Shown: piece after piece, positions 11,880 through 25,742 of the stretch
How the letters are laid out: the number at the start of each line of letters is the position of its first letter
How positions within the stretch are numbered: the first letter of the stretch is position 1
NCBI RefSeq assembly: GCF_905171765.1
Contig: NC_053395.1
Span: 186,995,577-187,059,576, forward strand
Direction: 5' to 3'
From: Bufo bufo
Lineage: Eukaryota > Chordata > Amphibia > Anura > Bufonidae
DNA length: 64,000 bases
Made by a program: the position numbers and the translations under genes
Notes under the pieces: model-generated
The model's input: only the letters and a program-made list of their open reading frames with translations
What the model was told of the DNA's origin: nothing
Database searches by the model: none

Positions 11880-12660
11880 TGCTGGGAGACATTTTGTCTC
11901 TATGGCACTATCTGCCCTAATAGTGATACAGTGCCCACATAGAGCACGATAGTGCCCTCCTATTCACAGAAAAATAGCGCATTTGTACCCATATAGTACC
12001 TACCTAGGTGCATAGAAAGTGCCATACTTTGGCTCTATGTCGGCACTGTATGACTGTGGCCAAAGTACTGTAGGTTTTCACTTTAGGTAGGTACTGTATG
12101 GCACCATAAGCAAGAAATACACCATTTATCTGTGCATAACATGGCGCTATCTGAGCACTGTATGACCGTGGGAAGACCTGGGCATACTATGCTCAGATAA
12201 GTTGTGTATTTAGTGTCTACAGTGCCCACAAAGTGCCATATCATACCTACCTAGAGCTAAAACGTGGGCAGAAAGTGCCATACTTTGCCTATAATTATAC
12301 TCTGTCTACACAAGTATGGCGCTTTCCGAGTATGGGTTCTATATGGCACTATGTGGGCACGACAGGCACTAAATGCGCCATTTATCTGTGGATAGTATGG
12401 CACCATCTGCCCACAATCATACAGTGCCCACATAGAACCAAATATCGCCGTACCCACACTATTATATGGCAGTGCCCAGAGCGCCATATGTTGACTATGT
12501 GGGCAGATAGTGCCCTACTATGCCCAGATAAATAGTGCCCTTAGTGACTGCAGTGCCAAACTGTACCCACCTAGAGCCAATCTGTGCACAGAAAGTGCCA
12601 TACTTTGTCCACAGTGACAAAGTGCCCTTTCTGTGCACAGTCTGGCTCCAGGTAGGTATT
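11880..12660. repeat. Diverged tandem/inverted array inside the hAT element
   Basis: Words such as ACAGTGCCCACATAGA, AAAGTGCCATACTTTG and TATGGCACTATCTG recur many times, in both orientations, with spacing of roughly 50-120 bp. It looks like an expanded internal repeat of the hAT element rather than coding DNA; the small open frames here are composed of the repeat. Confidence 0.7.
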
Positions 12661-12714
12661 CTACTACACGTGGGGGCACAGCGCTCATCTCTTTAGTAAA
12701 GAGTCTTTACTACC

Positions 12715-12870
12715 TTACATTCAGCTCCCGCCTCCAGCCTCCAGTAACAAGTGCGGGCGGCAGCGCTCACTCACTGACGTCACGCGCCTGCGCCGCCTAG
12801 TGGGAGGAGCAGGCGTGTGACGTCAGTGAGTGAGCGCCGCCCCCACACTGCCTGCTGTTACTGGAGCTTT
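12715..12870. repeat. GC-rich inverted repeat
   Basis: GCGCTCACTCACTGACGTCA and its complement TGACGTCAGTGAGTGAGCGC flank a short loop centred near 12800. They form a long hairpin containing two CRE-like TGACGTCA words. It is part of the hAT body. Confidence 0.8.
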
Positions 12871-12965
12871 ACCCCCCTGATGGCGGCCCTGGCCGGCCCA
12901 TAATTCGATCGGCCCACCGGGATTCTCCCGGTACTCCCGATGGCCAGTCCATCGCTGCACTCACC

Positions 12966-13392
12966 CCTAATCAATGCCACTTCTCTGGTGAGATAGCTGT
13001 ATTAGTTGCTAGTTAGCAGCTACTCTTGACTGTTATAGATAAAAACATCACTTTGTCTGATCTTGGATGACATTTTGGGGCCTTGGAATCGATTACTCAA
13101 GTTATAATGGTTTCAACATATAATGGTCGCTTTGGAACCAATTAATATTGTAACTTGAGGGACCACTGTAATACATACCATTTAAAGGGGTTGTCCAAAT
13201 ACAAAATATCTCTCTCTACCTCTCTCTGATATCTATCTAATATTTCTGTATCTCATATATAAATCCATTCTGTCTCATCTGTCATATCCATCTATCTGTC
13301 ATATCTAGAGAAAAGAAAAAGTAAAACAGCAGCACTCTCCAGGTTGCCAGGTGCAAATCCCACTCAAATTCCCGGACCAGGAACAGCAGAAC
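12966..13392. other. Intron with TTAA MITE end and degenerate CT/TATC repeats
   Basis: A lone MITE end TTTAAAGGGGTTGTCCAAAT sits at about 13191. It is followed by low-complexity TCTCTC / TATCTAT sequence (13208-13300). No gene is seen. Confidence 0.55.
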
Positions 13393-13533
13393 AAAATCGA
13401 TGAAATGAGGGCAGCACTCCGGTCTTGTGGTGAAAAAAAGGTGAATTTTATGACACCCAACAGCTGTTGGGTGTAATAAAATTCACCTTTTTTCACCACA
13501 AGACCAGAGTGCTGCCCTCATTTCATCGATTTT
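13393..13533. repeat. Near-perfect 141-bp hairpin
   Basis: AAAATCGATGAAATGAGGGC at the left is matched by GCCCTCATTTCATCGATTTT at the right. The arms of about 68 bp differ at only a few positions and meet at AACAGCTGTT. It reads as a microsatellite-bordered fold-back MITE. Confidence 0.85.
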
Positions 13534-14566
13534 ATCTGTCATATCTATCTAGTAGCATTATACTATTACATGCCCGCTATAGCCAAATGAACAGAGCGGC
13601 TCTGAGGGACAGGGGTCCTCAGTATCATATTGGAACAGTATGGGACATGTACAATAATCTGATGGGAGCAGTTACTTTAACACTATCATCTCTGGACAGT
13701 TGAACAGTAGCGGTGGTAAAGCAATAGTTATTCTGAATAGGCAGGAGGCTGGCGCTTTCATGGGGTGCAGGTATTATACCGCGGGGTTTCTCTTACATTG
13801 CATTGGCTGTAACATACCCATCAGCAGTAGGAGCTAATGCAATGCATCTATTCAGGTGAACAGCAGAGCAAATCACTATCTCTACATGATGTTGTAGTTG
13901 CGGGGCCCATGCTGCGTCTCCTCAGGGGCGCTCTGTCAGCATCTATATGGTCACCATTCATTCAAGTTCTTCTCATCAGGTTTGAAAAAGATCAAATACA
14001 ATAAGCAACTCTACCAAGTGAAGGCTACATAATAAATGTCGTATTTAGTACGGGTCACCTATATTATGTCCTTGCAGCCTTATACTGTACTGTGCCTTTC
14101 ATTACTTCTTTTTACCGGCATTTAAACAAGGGCACATGATATTTCTACAAATTACAAGATGATCTGTTGGCTACAATAGTATCCTATGGAGCAAGTAAAA
14201 TACAGATGTAGCTGAGATGAGTTGGTATTTTGGCACAATTCATCATAACATGCTTTCCCATATCAGTGTAAATCTAACTCAGAAGTAATAAGAGGGGTTG
14301 TCCAGTATTAGAAAAAAACATGTCTGCTTTCTTCCAAAAAACAGCATCACACCTATCCACAGGTTGTGTGTGGTACTGCTGCTCTGCCCCACTGATGCCA
14401 ATGGAGCAGACCTGCAATACCAGACAACCCATGGGCAAGGTGGTTCTATTTATGGGAGAAAGCAGCCATGTTTTTCTAATCCTGGGCAACAACATTTGTC
14501 TTATCCCATGAATCATTCTCATGGTCCTGAAAGGCTGTCAATAGTTGCAGTGCAGTGTTCTCAGCA
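13534..14566. other. Intron sequence, nothing recognised
   Basis: Ordinary intronic DNA. Around 14290-14470 two short open frames overlap in opposite directions because the sequence is partly self-complementary; it is probably an old MITE. Confidence 0.5.
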
Positions 14567-14569
14567 TAA

Positions 14570-14872
14570 GGCTCCATTCACACGTCCGCAATTCTGATCC
14601 GCATTTTGCGGAACGGAATTGCGGACCCATTCATTTCTATGGGGCCGCACAATGTGCTGCCCGGATCCGGAATTGCGTATCCGCACTTCCGGGTCCGCAA
14701 TTCCGTTCCCGAAAAAAATAGAACATATCCTATTCTTGTCCGCAATTACGGACAAGATTAGGAATTTTCTATTAAGTGCCGGCGATGTGTGGTCCGCAAA
14801 ATGCAGAACGCACATTACTGGTGTCAGTGTTTTATGGATCCGCAAAACACACACGGACATGTGAATGGACCC
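14570..14872. mobile_element. TAA-flanked palindromic MITE (TCCGCAATT family)
   Basis: The ends are GGCTCCATTCACACGTCCGC and ...CGGACATGTGAATGGACCC, with TAA on both sides (14567-14569 and 14873-14875). The interior repeats GCGGAACGGAATTGCGGAC-type words in opposite orientation. Confidence 0.85.
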
Positions 14873-14875
14873 TAA

Positions 14876-15784
14876 AACTATCATTTTTTGCTTCCATGTG
14901 TCCCCTGTGGATGAGGGCAGCCTCAGCGCAGAATCGGTCTCCTTCCCCTTCTGACAGCTAACAGTATAATCCCTTCTCACTTCCCCTGTGGAAGGAGTCT
15001 TCTCCACTATACTGCCATGCTACTGCAGAGGCTCTGCTCCTTCTCTGACAAGTAGGGCAGGAAGCCATTTCTACCGGCTGACTGCAGTGAACAGAGGATC
15101 GCTATGTGGGACAAGTGCCTGAGCATGAGTGTCCACCAGCCCTCGGCTAATTAGGTGTACATGCACATTGCTATACAATTTGACCACCAGGTGGAGACAT
15201 ACTGTTTAAGGAAAATCTTCACTGGATCATTTTTTAACAGCATGTAAAAGCAAATATGCTTCATTTCTACAATCTATATAATAAATATGATATTCGAGGG
15301 TGGAGCAACTCCTTTAATACAACTATTTCAGCTCCGCAACATCTTCCATGCTAAGATTTAGAGCGGTGTAGAAAAGCGTAGCTTTACCTCTGATCTACTA
15401 CGTTATGGCTTTGCCGCAGGCTGCCCCCACCCTTCCTTCCCAGTCAGACATATCCATGAGTGCAAAAACCTCTCACCGGGTACGTTCACCTCTGGAGCAT
15501 CCCGGGTTCGGCAGGCCGTTCCGGCAGTGAACAGCCTACGGGAGTTCTAGCGGTGGTGTAAGATAAGAAAAATAGAACCTGAAAACCTGAAGGTTCTCTA
15601 GCAACAAAGAAAAGATCAAGAGGGCAAAGCCCTGGACCATAATCGCACGAGTCGCCCCAGCCTGAAATGGCTGATAACAGGGAACTATGGCCTGCATTCT
15701 ATGCAGAGAAGATGCAGCAGCCCTTCAGCTCCTTGAATGGTTGGCACGCTGAGACTATAATTTAGGTAGGGGGCATTTTTTCCG
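14876..15784. other. Intron sequence, nothing firm
   Basis: Mixed complexity intronic DNA. A piece at 15290-15320 ends like a TTAA MITE (GGAGCAACTCCTTTAAT), but its partner end is not evident. Confidence 0.45.
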
Positions 15785-16345
15785 CCTCACTTCGACCTTT
15801 GAAGTTGTATGAAAACACTAACCTGAAACCTCGTAGATGATGAATTTCTTCCGGACGCCACGTGGTGTGCTTTTATCTTCTTGATATTGGCTGCGTTCTT
15901 TTTTACAGTACGAGGATTTTACTCAGAACTGTGAATCATTTTATCTTCCCACCGGGAGACGCGCATTATACAAATAAACATTACTATTATTGCGCTCAGA
16001 CGGTGAATAAATGAGGGATTTTGTGACCGGCTCTATACCGTAGCTCACAGCGGCGGCGTAACCCGCGGCAGATTTACGCATGTAGCATGGAGGATACACA
16101 TTTGTACAGTGCTTGGACTAATCTCAACATTGGAGCCAATTACGGTGAGGACAATTTCAGGTGTCTATCAATCTGTTATTTACAGATTCGTCCAAGAATA
16201 AAGGTACGTACATTTACTTCACCAGAGCCCCATTCCTTCAGCTCCGCTCCTTAAGAGCCATCCCTGAACCCTGGCATCTGATCATTTTATCTTAACAGCT
16301 TTTAAAAGCAAATGAATACATACATATATAATGTGTGAATCCTGT
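15785..16345. other. Low-repeat intronic block, candidate conserved non-coding element
   Basis: About 560 bp with no repeat ends or exon signature but complex sequence, including homeodomain-like and CpG-containing words (TAATTTAGG, GGCGGCGTAACCCGCGG, CCAATTACGG). No coding frame is supported. Confidence 0.3.
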
Positions 16346-16707
16346 CACACGTGACGTTTTTACTTCACAGCCCGATTTCTTATATCCTGCAGAGCGGTGC
16401 ATAGCTTCTTGAAGTACAGAGATTATGCCATGACTATTTCATGCCCCCCCCACCAATCAACAGCAATACACTTACCAGGAGTATTTCCAGGCATGAGGCT
16501 GGTGTATGAATCTTATTGCAAGGAACTCATGTACATATGAAGACTTTACATATACAGACAAATGGACCACACGCCACTATGGTGGTCTACATACAAAATG
16601 TCATTTTCCGAAGATACGAAGAATGGTACCCCAGGACTAAGACAGCAGGACTATGTAGCGTAAAAGAAATACATTACAATGTTTGCTAACATTTCTATTG
16701 CATTTGC

Positions 16708-17130
16708 TTAAAATGGTTCTGCAGTTTTTTTAAACTGATGATCTATCCTCTGGATAAATCCTCAGCATCTGATCGGCAGGGGTCCGACACCCGGGACCCC
16801 CGCCGATCAGCTGTTTGAGAAGGCAGCGGCCCTGGCAGTAGTGCTGCGGCCTTCTCGCTGTTTACCGCTGGCCCAGTGACGTCAGGACTAGTATCAATGG
16901 CCTGTGCGGGGCTAAGCTCCATTTAAATTAACAGAGCTTAGCCCCGCCCAGGCCATTGAAACTAGTCGTGACGTCACTGGGCCTGCGGTAAACAGCGAGA
17001 AGGCCGCAGCACTACTGCCAGGGCCGCTGCCTTCTCAAACAGCTGATCGGCGGGGGTCCCCGGGTGTCCGACTCCCGCCGATCAGATGCTGATGATCTAT
17101 CCAGAGGAAAAAACTGCAGAACACCTTTAA
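16708..17130. mobile_element. TTAA-flanked, nearly perfect palindromic MITE
   Basis: TTAA is present at 16708-16711 and 17127-17130. The two halves are almost perfect complements (for example GACCCCCGCCGATCAGCTGT against its inverse), with the centre at about 16925. It would fold into a hairpin of about 200 bp per arm. TTAA targeting is characteristic of piggyBac and Kolobok elements; no transposase is present. Confidence 0.9.
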
Positions 17131-17136
17131 GGGTTA

Positions 17137-17634
17137 GGCTACTTTCACACTTGCGTTCAGAGCGGATCCGTCTGGTGTCTGCACAGACGGATCCGCTCCT
17201 ATAATGCAAACGTTTGGATCCGTTCAGAACGGATCCGTCTCCATTATAGTTCAGAAAAAATTCTAAGTGTGAAAGTTAGTCAGACGGATCCGTCCAGACT
17301 TTACATTGAAAGTCAATGGGGACGGATCAGTTTGAAAATTGCACCATATTGTGTCAACTTCAAACGGATCCGTCCCCATTGACTTACATTGTAAGTCTGG
17401 ACGGATCCGTTCGCCTCCGCACGGCCAGGCGGACACCCGAACGCTGCAAGCTGCGTTCGGGTGTCCACCTGCTGAGCGGTACGGAGGCCAAGCGGAGCCA
17501 GACTGAGGCATTCTGAGCGGATCCGCATCCACTCAGAATGCATTGGGGCTGTACGGATCCGTTCGGGGCCGCTTGTGAGAGCCTTCAAACGGAGCTCACA
17601 AGCGGAACCCTTGCACGCAAGTGTAAAAGTAGCC
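17137..17634. mobile_element. TTA-flanked palindromic MITE (GGCTACTTTCACAC family)
   Basis: The ends are GGCTACTTTCACACTTGCGT and ...GCAAGTGTAAAAGTAGCC, with TTA on both sides (17134-17136, 17635-17637). The body is full of inverted ACGGATCCGT words. It lies 3 bp from the preceding TTAA MITE. Confidence 0.9.
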
Positions 17635-17637
17635 TTA

Positions 17638-18431
17638 GAAAACCTTGTTAAGGTTAATTACTACATTTACCTGCAGTCCCATGTAAAACGACATAACACT
17701 GCAATATCAGAAGCTGTGCTAAATGACAACCAATGTCCTAAAGGAGGATGCCTGGCAAGTCTACGTGCACGTCTACATTCGTCAGTAGCCTCCATTATAG
17801 ATTCAGCCATATCGGATGTGAAGAGCAGCGCAGCACACAGCACTATACTTTCTGTCTAAAAGGTAGACACCACCACACACCCCATTTTAAGTCAATAGGG
17901 TCTGATGACCACCAATGATGTGTGTGAGGTGACTGGTCTCTACAAAGCATGTGCGATCACAGCCTAATTGGTGAACAGCAGGCCATTTTAAAGGGGATTA
18001 AAACTAAGGTGTGGTCAAGTACTGCCATGATATGACCTTGAACCACGTCCTTTTCTTCCATGTCAGAATATAATACAAATGGAAAACCCCTTAAAAAGGG
18101 TTGAAACCAGCACCTGGATCTGAATACTTTTGTAATTGCATGTAATTAAACATTTTGAATAGCCACTGAGTTAATCACTAAAATGTATCAGTATAGCGCC
18201 ACCTGCTCTTTGTCCTTTTTCTTATTTCTTTGTCCGTCTCACTGAGTAGGTCGCACATGCTCAGTTTCATCCTTCATCTGCCTCCTGAGCTGCAGCAGAA
18301 AGGACACTCCCCTTCAGCTCTCAGCTTGATATAAATCTAGCAGAGCAATGAATGTGGAGATCTCTGGATCCATGTGAGGTACAGGGCTGGTTCTAGCTTT
18401 ATTAGCTGAGGTCTGATTTTCATTTTTTACA
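17638..18431. other. Intron sequence, nothing recognised
   Basis: AT-rich intronic DNA. Small open frames here have no recognisable similarity. Confidence 0.5.
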
Positions 18432-18705
18432 TTAAAGTGTAACGGTCATGTTTTAATGAAAATATATAATATATATAGCATGTTATTTAGTTTCTTCACA
18501 TATCACTGTATTACTTGAGTGTTTCTCCTTAGTTATGACTGTTTTAACCTCTACAATATGAGGACCAGTGGAAAGGGACATTAATAAAAGCTGTTATTAT
18601 AAGGCAACTAAAAGATCTGTTGGCAATAATTGATAGACTGACTCAGGTATACGTGCCTAGCTCTAATAAACTAGCAAATAAAAAAATATGACAGTTACAC
18701 TTTAA
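18432..18705. mobile_element. TTAA-flanked MITE (TTAAAGTGTAAC family)
   Basis: The ends TTAAAGTGTAACGGTCATGT and ATATGACAGTTACACTTTAA are inverted copies, with TTAA at both borders. The AT-rich 274-bp body lacks coding signal. Confidence 0.8.
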
Positions 18706-19088
18706 TCATGTGATAACCCCTTTAAATGCAGCTTTAAGAGTGTTTACAAAATTAAAAGGCCATTTGTGACCAGACAAAGCCTTGCTTGTTATGGCATCTG
18801 AGACACCCAGTGTACCCATCATGCCACATCTGACAGTCCAAAGGGGTCCCATCCCCTTAATTAAAATACTGTATGGCAATCCAAACAGAGGTTTGAGAGG
18901 CTGTAAGGAGTGTTTAGTTAGTTTTCCATCCACAGTATTGGTAGAGAGGCAGGGTCTTTACTGGTAACAGCTAACACAATGCAACCCATATGATCAAAGG
19001 CAGAGCAATCAAAACTAAATAAATAGCATAAATACATCGAATCTACATATTAAATTGTGCATAGGAATATAAGTAAAAAGAGGTTTAC

Positions 19089-19204
19089 CTTCATTTTCCT
19101 GGGTGACGGTTGGGGTCTGTGTCTCCTTTGTATACGTGACCGTTTCTTTTGGAGGAAAATCCACTTGGGTAATTTTGGCCATGCCCAACTTCAATGGACC
19201 ACGT
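19089..19204 (-). CDS. DYNC1I2: DYNC1I2 fifth coding exon, light-chain binding segment
   Basis: This 116-bp exon has acceptor TTATAG and donor GTAAACC. It completes a glycine codon and reads [20 protein letters not shown], then [18 protein letters not shown], ending in phase 1. In the family, the [12 protein letters not shown] region binds the Tctex-type light chain DYNLT, and the KETQT motif is the LC8 (DYNLL) docking site; both are visible here. The two sites are adjacent and in the same exon. The next exon (acidic linker, then WD40 repeats) was not found between 1 and 19088, so the following intron is probably longer than 19 kb. Confidence 0.94.
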
Positions 19205-19643
19205 CTATAAAATATGTTCACAATTAGAATAATAAAGTTCAGCAACAGGTGGCGCACCAAGACGTGAGCGTGCCATGATGATATACAATTGTTTGCACAG
19301 CCAAAATTCACATTACTTAGGCACTGCAGTGAATGTTTGGTGCATAACGCACCAGAAAAACTCCCGACATATACTGTATGTGAGGACTGAAATGTTGCAA
19401 TGTCTGGTACACATATATATGTATACACACACACACAAAAGGTTGGCCACTCCTGGTTAAAATTACTGTTACTGTGAATAGTTAAGCAAGTTGAAGATGA
19501 AATGACCTCCAAAAGTCATAAAGTTAAAGATTACACATTCCCTTTGTATTTTAAGCAAAAACTTTTTATCTTTTACATTTTCAAAATAACAAAACAGGAA
19601 AGCGTCCCGAAGCAAAACTCTGGGAACCCTGCATGGCTAGTAC

Positions 19644-19922
19644 CTAGTATAACCCCCCTTTGGCAAGTATCACAGCTTGTGAACGCTTTTTGTAGCCAGC
19701 CAAGAGTCTTTCAATTCTTGTTTGGGGGATTTTTATCCATTCTTCCAGTTCTGTGAGATTCCTAGGCTGTCTTGCATGCACTGCCATTTTGAGGTCTATC
19801 CACATATTTTCTATGATGTTCAGATCAGGGGACTGTGAGGGCCATGGTAAAACCTTCAGCTTGCACCTTTTGAGGTAGTCTATTGTGGATGATTTTGAGG
19901 TGTTTTTAGGATCATTATCCAT
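19644..19922 (-). pseudogene. Tc1 transposase C-terminal part
   Basis: The 92-codon frame reads MDNDPKNTSKSSTIDYLKR and later SPDLNIIENMWIDLKMAV. This matches the second D and the E of the Tc1 DD34E triad with the canonical [11 protein letters not shown] context (here N-I-I-E). Upstream parts are in other frames, and a MITE splits the gene, so it is a pseudogene. Confidence 0.85.
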
Positions 19923-20184
19923 TTGTAGAAGCCATCCTCATTTCAACTTCAGCTTTTCTACAGTTTGTGGTATGTTTGCTTCGAGAATTTGTTGTAATTT
20001 CATTGAATCAATTCTTCCTTTCTACCCGTAAAATGTTCCCTGTCCTATTGGCTGCAACCCAACCCCAAGGCATGATCGATCCAACCCCATGCTTAATGGT
20101 TGGAGAGGTGTTCTTTTCATGAAATTCTGTGCCCTTTTTTTCCTCGAAACATACCTTTGCTCATTGTTATCAAAGAGTTCTATC

Positions 20185-20538
20185 TTAAAAGGGACACTGT
20201 CACCTGGATTTTACTTACTGAACTAATATCACCACGATTTACAAATATGCTAGTATTACTGCCCTGTGTCTTTTATTTGGTCTATAAAATCGGTTTTATT
20301 AATATGTAAAGTACCTCAATAAGGAGCCCAACGAGCGCGGCTGGGCTCCAACTGTCAGAGGGACGTCCCCTTGGGCTCCTTATTGAGGCCCTTTACATAT
20401 TAATAAAACCGATTTTATAGACCAAATAAAAAAGACACAGGGCAGTAATACTAGTATATTTCAAAGTAAATTGTGGAGACTAATGTGGTGAGGTTATTAG
20501 CTCAGTAAAGTAAAATCCAGATGACAGTGTCCCTTTAA
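20185..20538. mobile_element. TTAA-flanked palindromic MITE nested in Tc1 transposase
   Basis: TTAA is at 20185-20188 and 20535-20538. The ends AAGGGACACTGTCACCTGGA and its inverse TCCAGATGACAGTGTCCCT are followed by arms such as ATAAAACCGATTTTATAGAC. Removing it and one TTAA restores the transposase reading WTDEVKIELFDNN, so this is a clean later insertion. Confidence 0.92.
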
Positions 20539-21412
20539 CTTCATCGGTCCACAGGACTAGTTTCCAAAATGCATCAGGCTTGCTTAGATGTTCTATTGTT
20601 CTTTTGAAAATTTCTGACTCTGAATTTTGTGGTGAGGATGCAGGAAAGGTTATATTCTGATGACTCTTCCACAAGGGACAGATTTGTGCATGTCGCTGAA
20701 CAGTATAACAATGTACCACACCTCCAGAGTCTGATAAACCTTCCTGAAGATCTTTTGCAGTCAAGCGGGATTTCCGATTTGCCTATGAGCAGCTGTCTCT
20801 GAAATTTTTCTTGGTCTTCCAGGCCTTCTCTTGACCTCCATTGTTCCTGTTAACTGCCATTTCTTAATTATATTTCAAACTCAGGAAATGGCAACCTAAA
20901 ACGCTCTTTTACCTTCTTATAGCTTTCTCCTGCTTTGTGGGCTTAAACCACTTTCAGAGTGTTGAGCAGCTGCTTAGAAGAACCCATGGCTGCTGTTTTT
21001 TGGGAGAAGGTGAGAGACGTCTGGGTATATAAAGTTTTTGAAACTTGCATCACATGGCCTTTCCTAACGATTGCGTACAAGCTGAAACCCTAACAGGCTA
21101 TTTAAGGTCTCAGACCTCGGTTAAAGTTACCTGAGCACTCAAATCTCTTTGGGTTCCCACACTTTTGCAAGGTACTCCTTTCCCTTTTTTTTTGTGTGCT
21201 CTTATCTTTAACTTTATGCCATTTGGAAATCATTATATTTTCAGCTTGCATAACCGTTCACAGTAAATTTTACCAGTTGTGTGTATGTATAAGGTATTCA
21301 TATGACCCCCGCACACCTGACGGTTGCCAAAAGAGTGTCCTTATGGCCTCTGTTTATCTGGTATACATTTCTACAGAAGAGCATACTCAACTACGCTATC
21401 GTAGTATCCTGT

Positions 21413-21415
<3 letters not shown>

Positions 21416-21470
<55 letters not shown>
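21416..21470. repeat. (TA)n microsatellite, left block
   Basis: A 55-bp perfect TA run is followed by (CA)5. It forms the left edge of the Tc1 copy that begins at about 21478. Confidence 0.95.
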
Positions 21471-23052
<1,582 letters not shown>

Positions 23053-23061
23053 TGCATGTGA

Positions 23062-23062
<1 letters not shown>

Positions 23063-23116
<54 letters not shown>
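23063..23116. repeat. (TA)n microsatellite, middle block
   Basis: A 54-bp TA run between two Tc1-type elements. See also the left (21416) and right (24046) blocks. Confidence 0.95.
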
Positions 23117-23117
<1 letters not shown>

Positions 23118-23120
<3 letters not shown>

Positions 23121-24044
23121 AGACCAAAAGTTTGGACACACCTTCTCATTCAAAGAGTTTTCTTTATTTTCATGACTATGAAGGCATCAAAACTATGAAT
23201 TAACACATGTGGAATTATATACATAACAAACAAGTGTGAAACAACTGAAAATTTGTCATATTCTAGGTTCTTCAAAGTAGCCACCTTTTGCTTTGATTAC
23301 TGCTTTGCACACTCTTGGCATTCTCTTGATGAAGAGGTAGTCCCCTGAAATGGTCTTCTAACAGTCTTGAAGGAGTTCCCAGAGATGCTTAGCACTTGTT
23401 GGCCCTTTTGCCTTCACTCTGCGGTCCAGCTCACTCCAAACCATCTTAATTGGGTTCAGGTCCGGTGACTGTGGAGGCCAGGTCATCTGGCGCAGCACCC
23501 CATCACTCTCCTTCATGGTCAAATAGCCCTTACTTTCAAAGTTTTCCCAATTTTTCGGCTGACTGACTGACCTTCATTTTTTAAAGTAATGATGGCCACT
23601 CGTTTTTCTTTACTTAGAATTTGTATTATGGCAAGAAAAAAGCAGCTAACAGTCTATTCAGTAGGACTATTAGCTGTGTATCTACCTGACTTCTCCTCAA
23701 CACCACTGATGGTCCCAACCCCATTTATAAGGCAAGAAATCCCGCTTATTAAACCTGACAGGGCACACCTGTGAAGTAAAAACCATTTCAGGGGACTACC
23801 TCTTGAAGCTCATCAAGAGAATGCCAAGAGTGTGCAAAGCAGTAATCAAAGCAAAAGGTGGCTACTTTGAAGAACCTAGAATATGACATATTTTCAGTTG
23901 TTTCACACTTGTTTGTTATGTATATAATTCCACATGTGTTAATTCATAGTTTTGATGCCTTCAGTGTGAATCTACAATTTTCATAGTCATGAAAATAAAG
24001 AAAACTCTTTGAATGAGAAGGTGTGTCCAAACTTTTGGTCTGTA
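23118..24044. mobile_element. Tc1/mariner deletion derivative with long TIRs
   Basis: The ends TACAGACCAAAAGTTTGGAC and GTCCAAACTTTTGGTCTGTA are perfect inverted copies, and the similarity extends inward for about 250 bp (for example TTCAAAGTAGCCACCTTTTG and its inverse). TA lies at each border. Only a sliver of antisense transposase sequence remains around 23390-23520. Confidence 0.92.
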
Positions 24045-24045
24045 C

Positions 24046-24069
24046 TAATATATATATATATATATATAT
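24046..24069. repeat. (TA)n microsatellite, right block
   Basis: The short TA run continues into a T-run. It is the third fragment of the split microsatellite. Confidence 0.9.
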
Positions 24070-24234
24070 TTTTTTTTTCTTTTAACATATTGGAGACGGA
24101 TTCCACTGTATGCCTATACAGGAGGTATATATAGGAGGCATCCATCGGATGTATATGTCATGTCGGGGAAAGTGCCCCATTTGCATCTAATGTACATGCA
24201 CCCTTAAATAACTAGCATCTAATTAATAACCTTA

Positions 24235-25742
<1,508 letters not shown>

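Larger units (their letters stand above)
11499..12957. mobile_element. Non-autonomous hAT element with perfect 8-bp target site duplication
   Basis: The ends CAGGGATGGACTGG and CCAGTCCATCGCTG are inverted repeats (one mismatch). CACTCACC is present on both sides (11491-11498 and 12958-12965). This pair of features defines a hAT insertion. The 1459-bp body has no transposase; it holds an array of repeated words (11880-12660) and a palindromic GC-rich block (about 12715-12865). Confidence 0.92.
19440..21275 (-). mobile_element. Tc1-like element with long inverted repeats, interrupted by a MITE
   Basis: Long, diverged terminal repeats are recognisable (left: CATAAAGTTAAAGATTACAC near 19517; right: its inverse near 21200). 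The minus strand encodes transposase pieces: N-terminal region about 21000-20770, VLWTDEV at about 20555, and the C-terminal DDE part at 19922-19644. Outer borders are approximate. The element lies between DYNC1I2 exons 4 and 5. Confidence 0.8.

Noticed and set aside
14274..15007. Cluster of small open frames on both strands
   Set aside because: They are caused by the self-complementary MITE at 14570-14872 and its neighbour.
1..19088. Search for the next DYNC1I2 exons (acidic linker, HELTEEEKQQ region, WD40 repeats)
   Set aside because: No minus-strand segment with the expected motifs and splice borders was found, so I report the gene as incomplete at this edge.
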